From the NCBI RefSeq assembly GCF_001625015.1, contig NZ_LVWJ02000014.1:3968001-4032000 (forward strand): a stretch of 64,000 nucleotides of DNA. The letters run 5' to 3'. Every line of letters starts with the position of its first letter. Positions within the stretch are counted from its first letter, which is position 1. A program made the position numbers and the translations under genes. Shown here one piece after another: positions 1 through 9,200 of the stretch. Below the pieces are notes generated by a model. That model ran no database searches and was not told the origin of the DNA. It worked only from the letters and a program-made list of their open reading frames with translations. The DNA comes from Lewinella sp. 4G2 (GTDB lineage Bacteria; Bacteroidota; Bacteroidia; Chitinophagales; Saprospiraceae).

Positions 1-831
1 ATGCGTGGCAAACACGTGAGCCGCCCCATTGAGGAATTGGTGAAACAAGCCACCCATTTCGCCAAGAACGGCGTGAAGGAATTGATGCTGATTGCTCAGG
101 AACTGACTTATTACGGACTGGACATCTACAAAGGCCGCGCCCTCCCCGAATTGCTGGAAGCCCTGGCCGCCGTGGAAGGAATCGAATGGATCCGCCTGCA
201 TTACGCCTACCCCAGCAAATTCCCCCGGGAGATATTTGACGTGATGGCCGCCCAACCCAAGGTGTGCAATTACCTGGATATTCCTCTACAGCACGGTAGT
301 AACGCCGTGCTGCAACGAATGCGCCGACAAATCACCCGCCAGGAAACGGAGGACCTTATTGCCTACGCCCGCGAGGTCGTCCCCGGCATCGCCATCCGTA
401 CGACCTTCCTGGTTGGCTACCCCGGCGAAACGGAAGAAGAGTTCCAGGAGATGTGCGACTTCGTATCCGAGATGCGGTTTGAACGCTTGGGTGTATTCAT
501 GTACAGCCACGAAGAAGACACCTCCGCCCACGAAGTGGAAGACGACGTACCGGCCGAAGTAAAAGCCGAGCGCGCCAACCGCCTCATGGAATTACAGAAG
601 GAGATCAGCCTCGAACTCAACGAAGCCCGCGTCGGCGCGGAACTCCGCGTGCTGATTGACCGTAAGGACGACGAGTTTTACGTCGGCCGCACCGAATTCG
701 ATAGCCCGGACGTAGACAACGAAGTACTCATCCCCGCCGGCCAGGCTTACCTGCGCACGGGGGATTTCGTGAAGGTGAAGATTACTGAGGCTACTGAGTA
801 TGATCTTGTAGGAAGTATTATAGTCGGGTAG
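1..831 (+). CDS. rimO: Ribosomal protein S12 methylthiotransferase RimO (C-terminal part)
   Basis: This is the last 276 residues of RimO, the radical SAM enzyme that methylthiolates a conserved aspartate of ribosomal protein S12. The reading frame is open to the left edge, so the N-terminal UPF0004 domain and the CxxxCxxC iron-sulfur motif lie outside the window. Visible here are the family segments MRGKHVSRPIEE at the start, DIPLQHGS near residue 93, VGYPGETEEEF near residue 138, and a C-terminal TRAM-like beta domain (about residues 205-276). RimO rather than MiaB is favoured by the MRGKHxSRP segment and the TRAM sequence. The stop codon lies inside an inverted repeat at 821-872. Confidence 0.93.
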   Translation: MRGKHVSRPIEELVKQATHFAKNGVKELMLIAQELTYYGLDIYKGRALPELLEALAAVEGIEWIRLHYAYPSKFPREIFDVMAAQPKVCNYLDIPLQHGSNAVLQRMRRQITRQETEDLIAYAREVVPGIAIRTTFLVGYPGETEEEFQEMCDFVSEMRFERLGVFMYSHEEDTSAHEVEDDVPAEVKAERANRLMELQKEISLELNEARVGAELRVLIDRKDDEFYVGRTEFDSPDVDNEVLIPAGQAYLRTGDFVKVKITEATEYDLVGSIIVG

Positions 832-872
832 TCGGGTAGCACGTACTACTCGACTACGCAACTACCCAACTA
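821..872. repeat. Inverted repeat spanning the rimO stop codon
   Basis: Arms 821-839 (TAGTCGGGTAGTCGGGTAG) and 854-872 can pair over 19 positions with a few G-T or mismatched positions, leaving a 14-nt loop. The left arm is itself a direct repeat of TAGTCGGG. It could act as an mRNA 3'-end hairpin, but no T-tract follows. Confidence 0.6.
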
Positions 873-913
873 ACCCCTTGTCCAAATATTTTACCGTAAT
901 GATGCCCCATAAG

Positions 914-944
914 GTTGCAAAATCCCCAGGGGCTATTACCTTTG
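914..944 (+). promoter_or_regulatory. Bacteroidota-type promoter of the tRNA-Leu pair
   Basis: GTTG at 914-917 is followed after 19 nt by TACCTTTG at 937-944, matching the TTTG / TAnnTTTG consensus of the Bacteroidota primary sigma factor. The first tRNA begins 67 nt downstream. Confidence 0.7.
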
Positions 945-1011
945 CACCCGCTTCAAAAGAGAAGCCCGCAACTTTTGATTATTCGTAGAAAGTTGTACCG
1001 TAGTAGTACTC

Positions 1012-1093
1012 GCCGGTGTGGCGGAATTGGTAGACGCGCTGGATTCAAAATCCAGTTCTTTCGAGAGTGTGGGTTCGATTCCCACCGCCGGTA
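1012..1093 (+). tRNA. tRNA-Leu (anticodon CAA)
   Basis: An 82-nt class II tRNA cloverleaf. The acceptor stem is GCCGGTG/CGCCGGT, with wobble pairs at 1-72 and 6-67. The anticodon stem-loop is CTGGA-TTCAAAA-TCCAG, giving CAA (reads UUG). A short variable arm precedes a T arm GTGGG-TTCGATT-CCCAC, and the discriminator is A. CCA is not encoded. It is the first of two leucine tRNAs, apparently in one transcript ending at the terminator near 1370. Confidence 0.93.
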
Positions 1094-1229
1094 CTCACTA
1101 TTCAGCCAGTCTTCGGGCCGGCGATCATCAGTAAGGGAAATGTCCTTTGCTACGGATAACAAATAGCATGCTCAGCGTAGCGCGCCTCCCCTGATTCAAG
1201 GTGCGCAATTCATACGCAGAACGACTTCA

Positions 1230-1313
1230 GCCGAAGTGGTGGAATTGGTAGACACGCACGTTTCAGGGGCGTGTGCTAGTGATAGCGTGGGGGTTCGACT
1301 CCCCCCTTCGGCA
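1230..1313 (+). tRNA. tRNA-Leu (anticodon CAG)
   Basis: An 84-nt class II tRNA with acceptor stem GCCGAAG/CTTCGGC, anticodon loop TTCAGGG (anticodon CAG, reads CUG), a variable arm, T arm GGGGG-TTCGACT-CCCCC and discriminator A. CCA is not encoded. It lies 136 nt after tRNA-Leu(CAA), with no recognisable promoter between them, so co-transcription is likely. Confidence 0.94.
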
Positions 1314-1335
1314 CAACACTTCCTACGTGTTAATT

Positions 1336-1370
1336 GGCCCAACCCTCCCCCGCGAGGTTTGGGCCTTTTT
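1336..1370 (+). terminator. Rho-independent terminator after the tRNAs
   Basis: Stem arms GGCCCAACCCT and AGGTTTGGGCC pair with one mismatch around a CCCCGCG-type loop and are followed directly by five Ts. Confidence 0.85.
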
Positions 1371-1462
1371 ATTTGGTGGAAGCACTTTTAAAAGAGCACC
1401 ACCCAAGTCAATTTTTCAGTTTGTTGCTGCCTAAATCTGAAAGTTTCTGGTAAGGGTCGACG

Positions 1463-1494
1463 GTTGGGGAAAGCCCCTTCCCGTCGTACATTTG
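1463..1494 (+). promoter_or_regulatory. Promoter of the ribF fusion gene
   Basis: GTTG at 1463-1466, a 20-nt spacer and TACATTTG at 1487-1494. The TTG at 1492 that could open the reading frame is part of this -7 box, so the ATG at 1504, 9 nt downstream, is the better start. Confidence 0.7.
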
Positions 1495-1503
1495 CCCCAC
1501 CTA

Positions 1504-3531
1504 ATGCAGACTCATTTTTCACTTGACGCCCTCCCCCGTTTTCGCCGCTCCGTCGTGACGATCGGTAGTTTCGACGGCGTCCACCGCGGCCACCAGCAGC
1601 TGCTGCGGCGCATCGTGAAAATGGCTCAGCACCGGCAGGGGGAATCGATCGTCATCACCTTCGATCCCCACCCCCGCAGCGTCCTCCGGCCCGACGATGA
1701 TTCTTTGCGTTTACTGAGCACCACGGCCGAAAAAGCCAGGTACTGCGCAGAAATGGGCATCGACCACCTAATCGTAGTGCCCTTCACGTTGGACTTCGCC
1801 GGGCAAACCCCGGAAGAGTACATCGATAACTTCCTCGTCCGGTACTGTCAGCCGGAAAGAATCGTGATTGGCTACGACCACCGCTTCGGAAAGGACCGCA
1901 TGGGCGACATCGAATACCTCAGCCACCGGGGCCGCGAAAAGGGCTACGAGGTGATTGAGATTGACGCGCAGGAAGTCAACAACATAACCGTTAGTTCGAC
2001 CACCGTTAGGAATGCACTTTTAGAGGGTGACGTACGAAAAGCCCAGGAACTCACCGGCCGGCCCTACGAACTGAGCGGTCGGGTGGTACGTGGCCAGCAG
2101 ATCGGCCGGTCGATAGGGTTTCCCACCGCGAATCTGGCCATTGGGCACCCCCTAAAATTGATACCCGCTGAGGGTATTTATGCCGTCCACGTTCGTCGTG
2201 GCCAGCAAGCGTTGGAGGGGATGCTATACATCGGCAACCGCCCCAGCCTGGAGGATGGACGTGGCACTACCATCGAACTCAACCTATTCGATTTCGACGA
2301 AGACATCTACGAAGAAGACCTCACCGTTTACTTTCACACACACCTACGGGGTGACCTGAAGTTGGACGGGCTAGCCGCACTTCGTGATCAACTCGCCAGG
2401 GACGAGGTTGCCGCCCGCGCTGCACTCGCTCAACCCCAACTGAAGGAACGGAAGAGCAATTACGCACCGGATACCGCGGTCGTCATCCTGAACTATAATG
2501 GCCGGGATTACCTCGAAGAATTCCTACCCAGCGTAATCAAACACTCCCCCGATTATGCTCGTGTTATTGTTGCCGACAACGCCAGCACCGACGACTCCGT
2601 AGCGTATTTACGGGAGCACCATCCGGACGTTGAGCTGATCATCCTTCCCGAAAACTACGGTTTTGCCAACGGGTACAACATGGCGATGATGCAGGTAGAT
2701 GCGGAGATCTACGTCCTGCTAAACAGCGACGTCCGGGTGACACCCAACTGGATCGAATTCATCATCCCCGTTTTTGAAGATGGCGAGGTGGGGGCGGCCC
2801 AACCAAAGATCAAGGCGGAACACGCACCGGACCGCTTTGAGTACGCCGGCGCGGCGGGCGGTTATATGGACTACCTAGGTTATCCATTCTGCCGGGGCCG
2901 TGTCTTTGAGCATACCGAGCGGGATGAGGGGCAGTACGATGGCGTCAAGGAAGTGTTTTGGGCAACCGGGGCCGCCTTCTTCTGCCGGGCCGACCTCTTT
3001 CACGCCCTCGGTGGTTTTGAGCCTGAGTACTTCGCCCACGCTGAAGAGATCGATCTCTGCTGGCGGATGAAACGCGCGGGGTATAAGATCCTTGCGGTTC
3101 CGAGCAGTACTGTATACCACGTCGGCGGTGGTACGCTTTCGTATAACACCCCCCGAAAGACCTACTTGAATTTCAGGAATACCCTTACTACCAGCTTTAA
3201 AAATGAACCGCTGAGCCGCCTATTCTGGTGGTTACCCGTCCGGCTTTTACTGGATGGTGCCGCTGGCGCGCTGTTCCTTAGCCAGGGCAAGTTTGAGCAC
3301 ATCGCGTCCATTTTACGGGCTCATTTTCATTTCTACGGGCACTTCAATCTGTGGCTTGGCCGGCGTAAAGAGCGGTCTCAACAGATCAAAGCCGCCAGCA
3401 TTGGCCGCGACCGCACGGAGATTGGCCGGGTGGCGGATAGTGTGATCGTTCACCACTATTTACTGAGGCACAAACGCTTTAGTGACATCTACCGGAAACA
3501 AATTACAACCGAGCGGGTGACGCCAGTCTAA
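1504..3531 (+). CDS. ribF: RibF (riboflavin kinase/FAD synthetase) fused to a family 2 glycosyltransferase
   Basis: A 675-residue two-part protein. Residues 1 to about 315 are a complete bifunctional RibF, which phosphorylates riboflavin to FMN and adenylates FMN to FAD. Visible motifs are FDGVHRGHQ near residue 23 (nucleotidyltransferase) and GRSIGFPTAN near residue 201 (kinase). From about residue 324 a full GT2 domain follows: TAVVILNYNG at its start, LLNSDVRV near 405 as the metal-binding DxD-like site, AEEIDLCWR near 512, and a weakly hydrophobic C-terminal region. Both halves look intact and the frame is continuous, with no in-frame ATG at the junction. The two activities have no obvious biochemical link. 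Separate genes are usual in the phylum, so this is either a true fusion or a lost stop codon. Start chosen at ATG 1504 because of the overlapping promoter. Confidence 0.9.
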   Translation: MQTHFSLDALPRFRRSVVTIGSFDGVHRGHQQLLRRIVKMAQHRQGESIVITFDPHPRSVLRPDDDSLRLLSTTAEKARYCAEMGIDHLIVVPFTLDFAGQTPEEYIDNFLVRYCQPERIVIGYDHRFGKDRMGDIEYLSHRGREKGYEVIEIDAQEVNNITVSSTTVRNALLEGDVRKAQELTGRPYELSGRVVRGQQIGRSIGFPTANLAIGHPLKLIPAEGIYAVHVRRGQQALEGMLYIGNRPSLEDGRGTTIELNLFDFDEDIYEEDLTVYFHTHLRGDLKLDGLAALRDQLARDEVAARAALAQPQLKERKSNYAPDTAVVILNYNGRDYLEEFLPSVIKHSPDYARVIVADNASTDDSVAYLREHHPDVELIILPENYGFANGYNMAMMQVDAEIYVLLNSDVRVTPNWIEFIIPVFEDGEVGAAQPKIKAEHAPDRFEYAGAAGGYMDYLGYPFCRGRVFEHTERDEGQYDGVKEVFWATGAAFFCRADLFHALGGFEPEYFAHAEEIDLCWRMKRAGYKILAVPSSTVYHVGGGTLSYNTPRKTYLNFRNTLTTSFKNEPLSRLFWWLPVRLLLDGAAGALFLSQGKFEHIASILRAHFHFYGHFNLWLGRRKERSQQIKAASIGRDRTEIGRVADSVIVHHYLLRHKRFSDIYRKQITTERVTPV

Positions 3532-3701
3532 GGGGTATTGAGCGTCTTATGGCCTCATCGAGGAATCATTCCAGCGGAACTTTTTTGTTCCCGCCACTAA
3601 CCGTTGAAGATCGTAATTGCTTAGAATTCAAAATAAGTCCTTCCCCTACCCTTTTATCGGCTTTGCTCATCTTTGGCGGACCACCAAAAAATAATGGAAA
3701 G

Positions 3702-4748
3702 ATGGCAATGCTAAATTTCGGCGGAACGGAAGAAAAAGTCGTTCTGCGTGAAGAATTCCCCCTGGAAAAAGCGCGGGAAACCTTGAAGGACGAAACCATT
3801 GCCGTAATTGGCTACGGCGTTCAGGGCCCGGGCCAGAGTATGAATCTGCGCGACAATGGCTTTAACGTCATCGTTGGCCAGCGTAAGGGCGGTGCATCCT
3901 GGGATAAGGCGGTCGCCGACGGCTGGGTGCCCGGCGAAACGCTATTCCCCATCGAGGAGGCGGCAGCAAAGGCCACCATCATTCAGTACTTACTGTCCGA
4001 CGCCGCTCAAATTGAGGTTTGGCCTAAACTGAAGCCCCACCTCACGCCGGGTAAAGCGCTGTACTTCAGCCACGGTTTTGGCATTACCTACAACGACCAA
4101 ACGGGCATCGTTGCTCCCGAGGGCGTCGATGTCATCCTCGTGGCTCCCAAGGGTTCTGGCACTTCGCTCCGCCGGATGTTCGTGGCGGGTCGCGGTCTTA
4201 ACTCCAGCTACGCCATTGCGCAAGATGCTACCGGCCGTGCTTACGAGCGCGTCATTGCACTCGGTATCGGGGTCGGTTCCGGCTACCTTTTTGAGACGGA
4301 CTTCAAGCGGGAGGTATACTCCGACCTTACTGGCGAGCGCGGTACGCTGATGGGTTGTATTCAGGGTATTTTCGAAGCCCAGTACGACGTCCTGCGCGCC
4401 AACGGCCACTCCCCATCCGAAGCGTTCAACGAAACGGTGGAAGAATTGACGCAGTCCCTCATGCCCCTGGTTGCCGAAAACGGAATGGATTGGATGTACG
4501 CTAACTGCTCCACCACCGCCCAACGGGGTGCGCTCGACTGGAAGGATAAGTTCCGCGACGCTACGAAGCCCGTCTTCGAGGAATTATACCAGAGCGTTGC
4601 GACTGGCGCCGAGGCTAAGCGGTCCATCGACTCCAACTCCCAGCCCGACTACCGCGTCAAGTTGGAGGCGGAACTCAAGGAGTTGCAGGATAGCGAAATG
4701 TGGCAAGCCGGCCGCACCGTTCGCAGTCTGCGCCCTGAAAACAACTAA
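3702..4748 (+). CDS. ilvC: Ketol-acid reductoisomerase (NADP+)
   Basis: Acetohydroxyacid isomeroreductase of valine, leucine and isoleucine synthesis: it isomerises and reduces acetolactate or acetohydroxybutyrate. The 348-residue protein starts MAMLNFGGTEE, the usual opening of the Bacteroidota form. The frame is open upstream to 3549, but those 51 residues do not resemble the family. The dinucleotide-binding loop GYGVQGPGQ lies near residue 37; the helical C-terminal domain with the metal-binding acidic residues (TDFKREVYSDLTGERGTL region) follows. A weak -7-like CATCTTTG lies at 3668-3675. It precedes ilvA on the same strand, consistent with a branched-chain amino acid cluster. Confidence 0.94.
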   Translation: MAMLNFGGTEEKVVLREEFPLEKARETLKDETIAVIGYGVQGPGQSMNLRDNGFNVIVGQRKGGASWDKAVADGWVPGETLFPIEEAAAKATIIQYLLSDAAQIEVWPKLKPHLTPGKALYFSHGFGITYNDQTGIVAPEGVDVILVAPKGSGTSLRRMFVAGRGLNSSYAIAQDATGRAYERVIALGIGVGSGYLFETDFKREVYSDLTGERGTLMGCIQGIFEAQYDVLRANGHSPSEAFNETVEELTQSLMPLVAENGMDWMYANCSTTAQRGALDWKDKFRDATKPVFEELYQSVATGAEAKRSIDSNSQPDYRVKLEAELKELQDSEMWQAGRTVRSLRPENN

Positions 4749-4832
4749 ATTATAAGGGGCTCCATCCGGGCCTGAGCTGATATTACACCTTTGCGGTGGG
4801 TCCTTATTACCGGGGGCCCACCGTCTTTATAT

Positions 4833-4850
4833 AGCACCTGCGCCAGCGCC
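4833..4850 (+). repeat. 18-bp dispersed repeat, copy 1
   Basis: AGCACCTGCGCCAGCGCC, two differences from the consensus GGCACCYGCGGCAGCGCC. It lies in the ilvC-ilvA gap in opposite orientation to copy 2, about 70 nt away. Confidence 0.65.
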
Positions 4851-4921
4851 CTGATGGCGTAGATTAGCCGTCGTTAATTCGGCGCCTTACTCCACTTTTG
4901 CTTTACTTGCGTAAGCATCCG

Positions 4922-4939
4922 GGCGCTGCCGCGGGTGCC
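4922..4939 (-). repeat. 18-bp dispersed repeat, copy 2
   Basis: GGCGCTGCCGCGGGTGCC, the exact reverse complement of the C-form consensus, 55 nt before the ilvA start. With copy 1 it makes an inverted pair that could form a large hairpin in the ilvA leader. Confidence 0.85.
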
Positions 4940-4994
4940 AGGCAAAGGACCAAGAAAACAGGAACGACTGCGAACAGGAAGACCGACCCCAACA

Positions 4995-6251
4995 ATGAAT
5001 ACGCAACTTATGCCCTCCGTATCCGTCGAAGACATCACCCGCGCCCACCTGCGGTTGAAGGGCATTGTGCTGGATTCGCCCCTGCAGTATAGCCACCGGC
5101 TAAGCGAAATCTACGGCGCGAATATCTACCTGAAACGGGAGGATTTACAGGAAGTGCGGTCGTACAAGATCCGGGGGGCCTACAACAATATGTCGTTACT
5201 CTCCGACGCTCAACGCGCCCAGGGCGTAGTGTGCGCCAGCGCCGGAAATCACAGCCAGGGAATGGCGCTCGCCTGCGCAAAAATGGGCGTCCGGGGGACG
5301 ATCTTCATGCCCTCCGTCACCCCCCAGCAAAAGGTAAAAAAGGCAAAAGCATTCGGTAAGGAATTCGTTGAAGTCGTCCTCGTCGGCGATACCTACGACG
5401 ACGCGTACGCCGAAGCAATCAAGGCGGCCGAAACGAATGGTTGGACCTTTGTACACCCCTTCGACGACCTGAATACCATCGCCGGACAGGGAACGGTGGG
5501 CCTGGAGATCTACTCCGCAGCGAACTTCCCGATCCACAAAGTGGTGATGGCCATCGGTGGTGGTGGCCTGAGTGCTGGAGTGGGTAGCTTTTTCAAAGCC
5601 CTGAGCCCGGAAACGGAGATCATCGGCGTCGAACCAAAGGGGGCCCCGTCGATGTACGAAAGCCTGCGGGCGGGCAAGATCGTAAACCTGGAGAAAATTG
5701 ACTCCTTCGTCGACGGAGCTGCCGTCCGCCAGGTGGGTAAGATCAATTTCCCCATCGTACAGGAAGTAGTCAAAGAAGTTATTCTAGTGCCGGAAGGGCA
5801 GGTTTGCGCGACGATGTTGGACTTGTACAATGAGGACGGGATCGTGGCCGAGCCCGCCGGTTGCCTTTCCGTTGCCGCCCTGGCTAAACTCGGAGACATC
5901 CGGGGCCAGAACATCGTCTGCGTAATTGGGGGCGGGAACAACGACATTGCCCGCACGTCGGAGATCCAGGAACGCGCCTTGTTGTGGGCCGGCTTGAAAC
6001 ACTACTTTATCGTCGAATTCCCCCAACGTGCCGGTGCGCTGCGCGACTTCCTCCACGTACTCGGGCCGGACGACGACATCACGCACTTTGAGTACACGAA
6101 GAAACATAACCGAGCCGTTGGCCCAGCACTGGTCGGCATCCAATTGTCGGACCCGGCGACTTACGACGACACGATGAAACGGATGGCGGAAAGCGGTTTC
6201 AAGACCCGCGCCATCAACAAAGATTCTACGTTATTTGAGATGTTCATTTGA
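4995..6251 (+). CDS. ilvA: Threonine dehydratase (biosynthetic)
   Basis: PLP-dependent deaminase converting threonine to 2-oxobutanoate, the first step to isoleucine. The PLP lysine lies in SYKIRGAYN near residue 56, the phosphate-binding glycine loop GGGGLSAG near residue 188, and an ACT-like regulatory region occupies roughly residues 330-418 (from about HYFIVEFPQRAG). The chosen start ATG 4995 gives 418 residues; the frame is open to 4935, but that extension runs through a dispersed repeat and low-quality sequence. ATG 5010 is an alternative. The single ACT-like domain suggests feedback control by isoleucine, inferred from the family. Confidence 0.93.
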   Translation: MNTQLMPSVSVEDITRAHLRLKGIVLDSPLQYSHRLSEIYGANIYLKREDLQEVRSYKIRGAYNNMSLLSDAQRAQGVVCASAGNHSQGMALACAKMGVRGTIFMPSVTPQQKVKKAKAFGKEFVEVVLVGDTYDDAYAEAIKAAETNGWTFVHPFDDLNTIAGQGTVGLEIYSAANFPIHKVVMAIGGGGLSAGVGSFFKALSPETEIIGVEPKGAPSMYESLRAGKIVNLEKIDSFVDGAAVRQVGKINFPIVQEVVKEVILVPEGQVCATMLDLYNEDGIVAEPAGCLSVAALAKLGDIRGQNIVCVIGGGNNDIARTSEIQERALLWAGLKHYFIVEFPQRAGALRDFLHVLGPDDDITHFEYTKKHNRAVGPALVGIQLSDPATYDDTMKRMAESGFKTRAINKDSTLFEMFI

Positions 6252-6273
6252 TGGGTTAGCGCGGAGCGGGGCT

Positions 6274-6281
6274 TACCTTAG
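6274..6281 (+). promoter_or_regulatory. -7 element of the AddA-like helicase gene
   Basis: TACCTTAG, one base off TAnnTTTG, 5 nt before ATG 6287. TTTG at 6247-6250 is a possible -33 element with a long 23-nt spacer. Confidence 0.45.
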
Positions 6282-6286
6282 CCCGC

Positions 6287-9200
6287 ATGTCTTTACCCAA
6301 CCTGAAACTCATTTCCGCTGGCGCCGGTAGTGGAAAAACCTACCGCCTCACCCAGGAACTTTCGGCCCTGCTGACGGAGGGCAAAGTCAAACCCGCGGGC
6401 ATTATTGCGACCACCTTTACCAAGCGAGCAGCCGCGGAATTACGGGAACGCGTACGGGTGAAATTGCTGCGGGAGGGGATGTCCGCCGAAGCCAATGAAC
6501 TGAAGAATGCCCTCATCGGCACCGTGCACGGGCTGGGCGTAAAACTGCTCAAACGATTTGCCTTTGAGGCGGGGGTTAGCCCGCAAGTTGACATCATCGC
6601 TGACCAGGATCACCAGCGCCTGTTTAACCTCAGCATGGCCAGCGCCATCTCAGTGGATGACATCGAGCAGATCGAAGCGCTCTGCGATCGGCTCTCCCTC
6701 AGCAAGGATGGTGAGGTATACGATTGGAGGAAGGATGTTCTCCGCCTGGTTGACGTCCTGCGCGGAAACAACTTCTCGAGTGCGGACATCCAAAATAGTA
6801 AGGAGAAAAGTTGGGCCTCACTTGCGGAGTACCTACCCTCCGTTGATGATGGTCTAAGCCTCGAGCAGTACACGAACCGTGCCAAGATCGTCCTCACCGA
6901 AACGATCGCCGCCCTTAAGAATAATGAGGCAGACGGTACGAAAGCTACCCTCAGCACAATTAGTAACCTGAACCGCCTCAGCTTCACCCTGAAGCGGGGT
7001 GAACAGTTGCCGTGGGAGGAATACGCCAAGCTATCCGGCATTGTAAAAAAAGTCGGCGCTAAAAGCCGGGAACTGGTGGACTCCCTGGTCGAATTGGGAG
7101 AACGCCACGTCAGCCTTCCGGACTTCCAGGACGACATCCGCAGCTACATTGGCTACATGTTCGACTTCGCCGACCAAGCCATCCAGGAGTACGATAGTTA
7201 CAAGAAAGCCAGAGGTAGGATTGACTACACGGATATGGAAGTCCTCGTCCTGGATTTGCTAGCTAACCCGATGGTCCAGGAGACGCTCAAAGAAGAGCTG
7301 GACCTACTCATCGTGGATGAGTTCCAGGATACCAGCCCTATTCAATTAGCGCTATTCCTCAAGTTGAGCAGGCTTGCCAAGCAGAGTATTTGGGTGGGCG
7401 ACCCCAAGCAATCCATCTACGGCTTCCGGGGTGCCGAACCCCGGTTGATGAAGGCCGTCATGGACGCCACCGGCCCCATCAAACCGGAGAACATCCAGCG
7501 GCAGAGTTGGCGAAGCCGGGAGGACATCGTCCACGCCTGCAACGCCATTTTCGTAAAAGGCTTTCCCGAGATTGATGAGGAAGCCGTGGTACTGGACCCC
7601 GTCCGAACTCGTAGTGGAGGCAAATTTGGTAAACCGGCCGAGGGGCAGGAACTAGCTCAGACCTCCGCCATTCGCCACTGGCACTTTAACCTGGAGGGCA
7701 AGGGACGGTACGCAAAGGCTTGGTTCCACGACGTGACGGCGAAGGCCATCGGAGAAATGCTGGCCAATCCACCAATGATCTTGCCCAAAGATGGGACTGA
7801 AGAAAGAAGGCTAATCCCATCCGATATCGCCGTCCTGTTCCGTAGTAACCGCGATGCGGAAGCCTTCGCTGGTGCGCTGGCCAATCAGGGTATCTCAGCG
7901 GCGATCGCCCGCACAGGTTTGCTGGCCACGGCCGAGGCTACGCTGATCCTGGCCTGCCTGAAGTACTTACTGAACTCAAGCGACAGCCTTTCAGTAGCGG
8001 AGATTTTGCTGTTCGGCAGCCGCCTCCCCTTAGCGGAGATCGTTGAGCGGCGGCTGGACTTTCTGGAGAATGAGCAGCAAGAAAAGGTAGGACCTAAATG
8101 GGGAGACGAGCACGGCATCCTCGAAAAGCTACGGCAGCTACGGGAGGAGACCAATGACTATTCCACCAACGAATTGATCAACATCCTTTTAGAGCGGCTG
8201 GACCTTCGCCGCACCATGGTGGCCTGGGGGGAAGGTGTCCAGCGCCTGGGTAACGTGGACGAACTCCGTCGCTTGGCCGTTGAGTACGAGGACCAATGCC
8301 ACCGAGCTCACCGCGCAGCCTCGCTTCCGGGTTACCTACTGTACCTGGATAGCTTGCAGCGAGGGGACGCCGATAGCCAGGGTGCCGGGGAACGGCCCGA
8401 AGCCGTCAACATCCTGACTTACCACCGCAGTAAGGGCCTGGAGTGGCCAGCGGTCATCGCCATGCAACTGGACCAGTCACCACGGGAAGATGTGTGGGGA
8501 ATGAGCGTCGTCCCGGAGCAGGAGCACGTCGATCTGGACGCGCCACTCGCCGGCCGTTGGATCAAGTACTGGGTAAAGCCCTACGGCCGGACGAAATCTG
8601 GCGTCCCCTGGCTGGAGGCCATCGACGAAAGCCCGTGGAAAGAGCAGGCCGTCGCCGAAGAGGCCGCCGAAGAAACGAGATTGCTCTACGTTGGTCTGAC
8701 GCGGGCGCGGGACTACCTCATCCTTCCTACTGCTAAACCCGGCGCTCCCTGGTTAGACCGGGTTTTCGCCCGCGGTGGCGGTACCGTACCGGTGTTGGAC
8801 CCCAATTCTACGGACGCTCCTTTCGATTGGAAGGATCACGAGGTCACCAAATTCTTGAAAACCTGGACGGAGCCGCGGAATATTCCGGGCGCGGAGGCGC
8901 AACTGCTTGCGACCCAGTTCATCGTCCCTTCCCGACCGGGCCGTTTACGCTTTGAGCCGCAGGGGCCGGACCAAGCCTGGTTATTGGACCGCTACGCAGA
9001 AGTAAAAAGCAGTGAGGGATCGAGCTATTTTACTCCGCCGGACATTGACCCGGAAGTTAACGAACGTATTTACGGTTCGGCCATCGATGCTTTTCTAAAG
9101 GGCGACTACCCTACCCTGCCCTCGGAGATAAGGCGGGAGCGAGCGGCCGACATGCTCAAAGCTTACTTGCCCACCACGCCCGTTCCGGTGGAATACCTGT

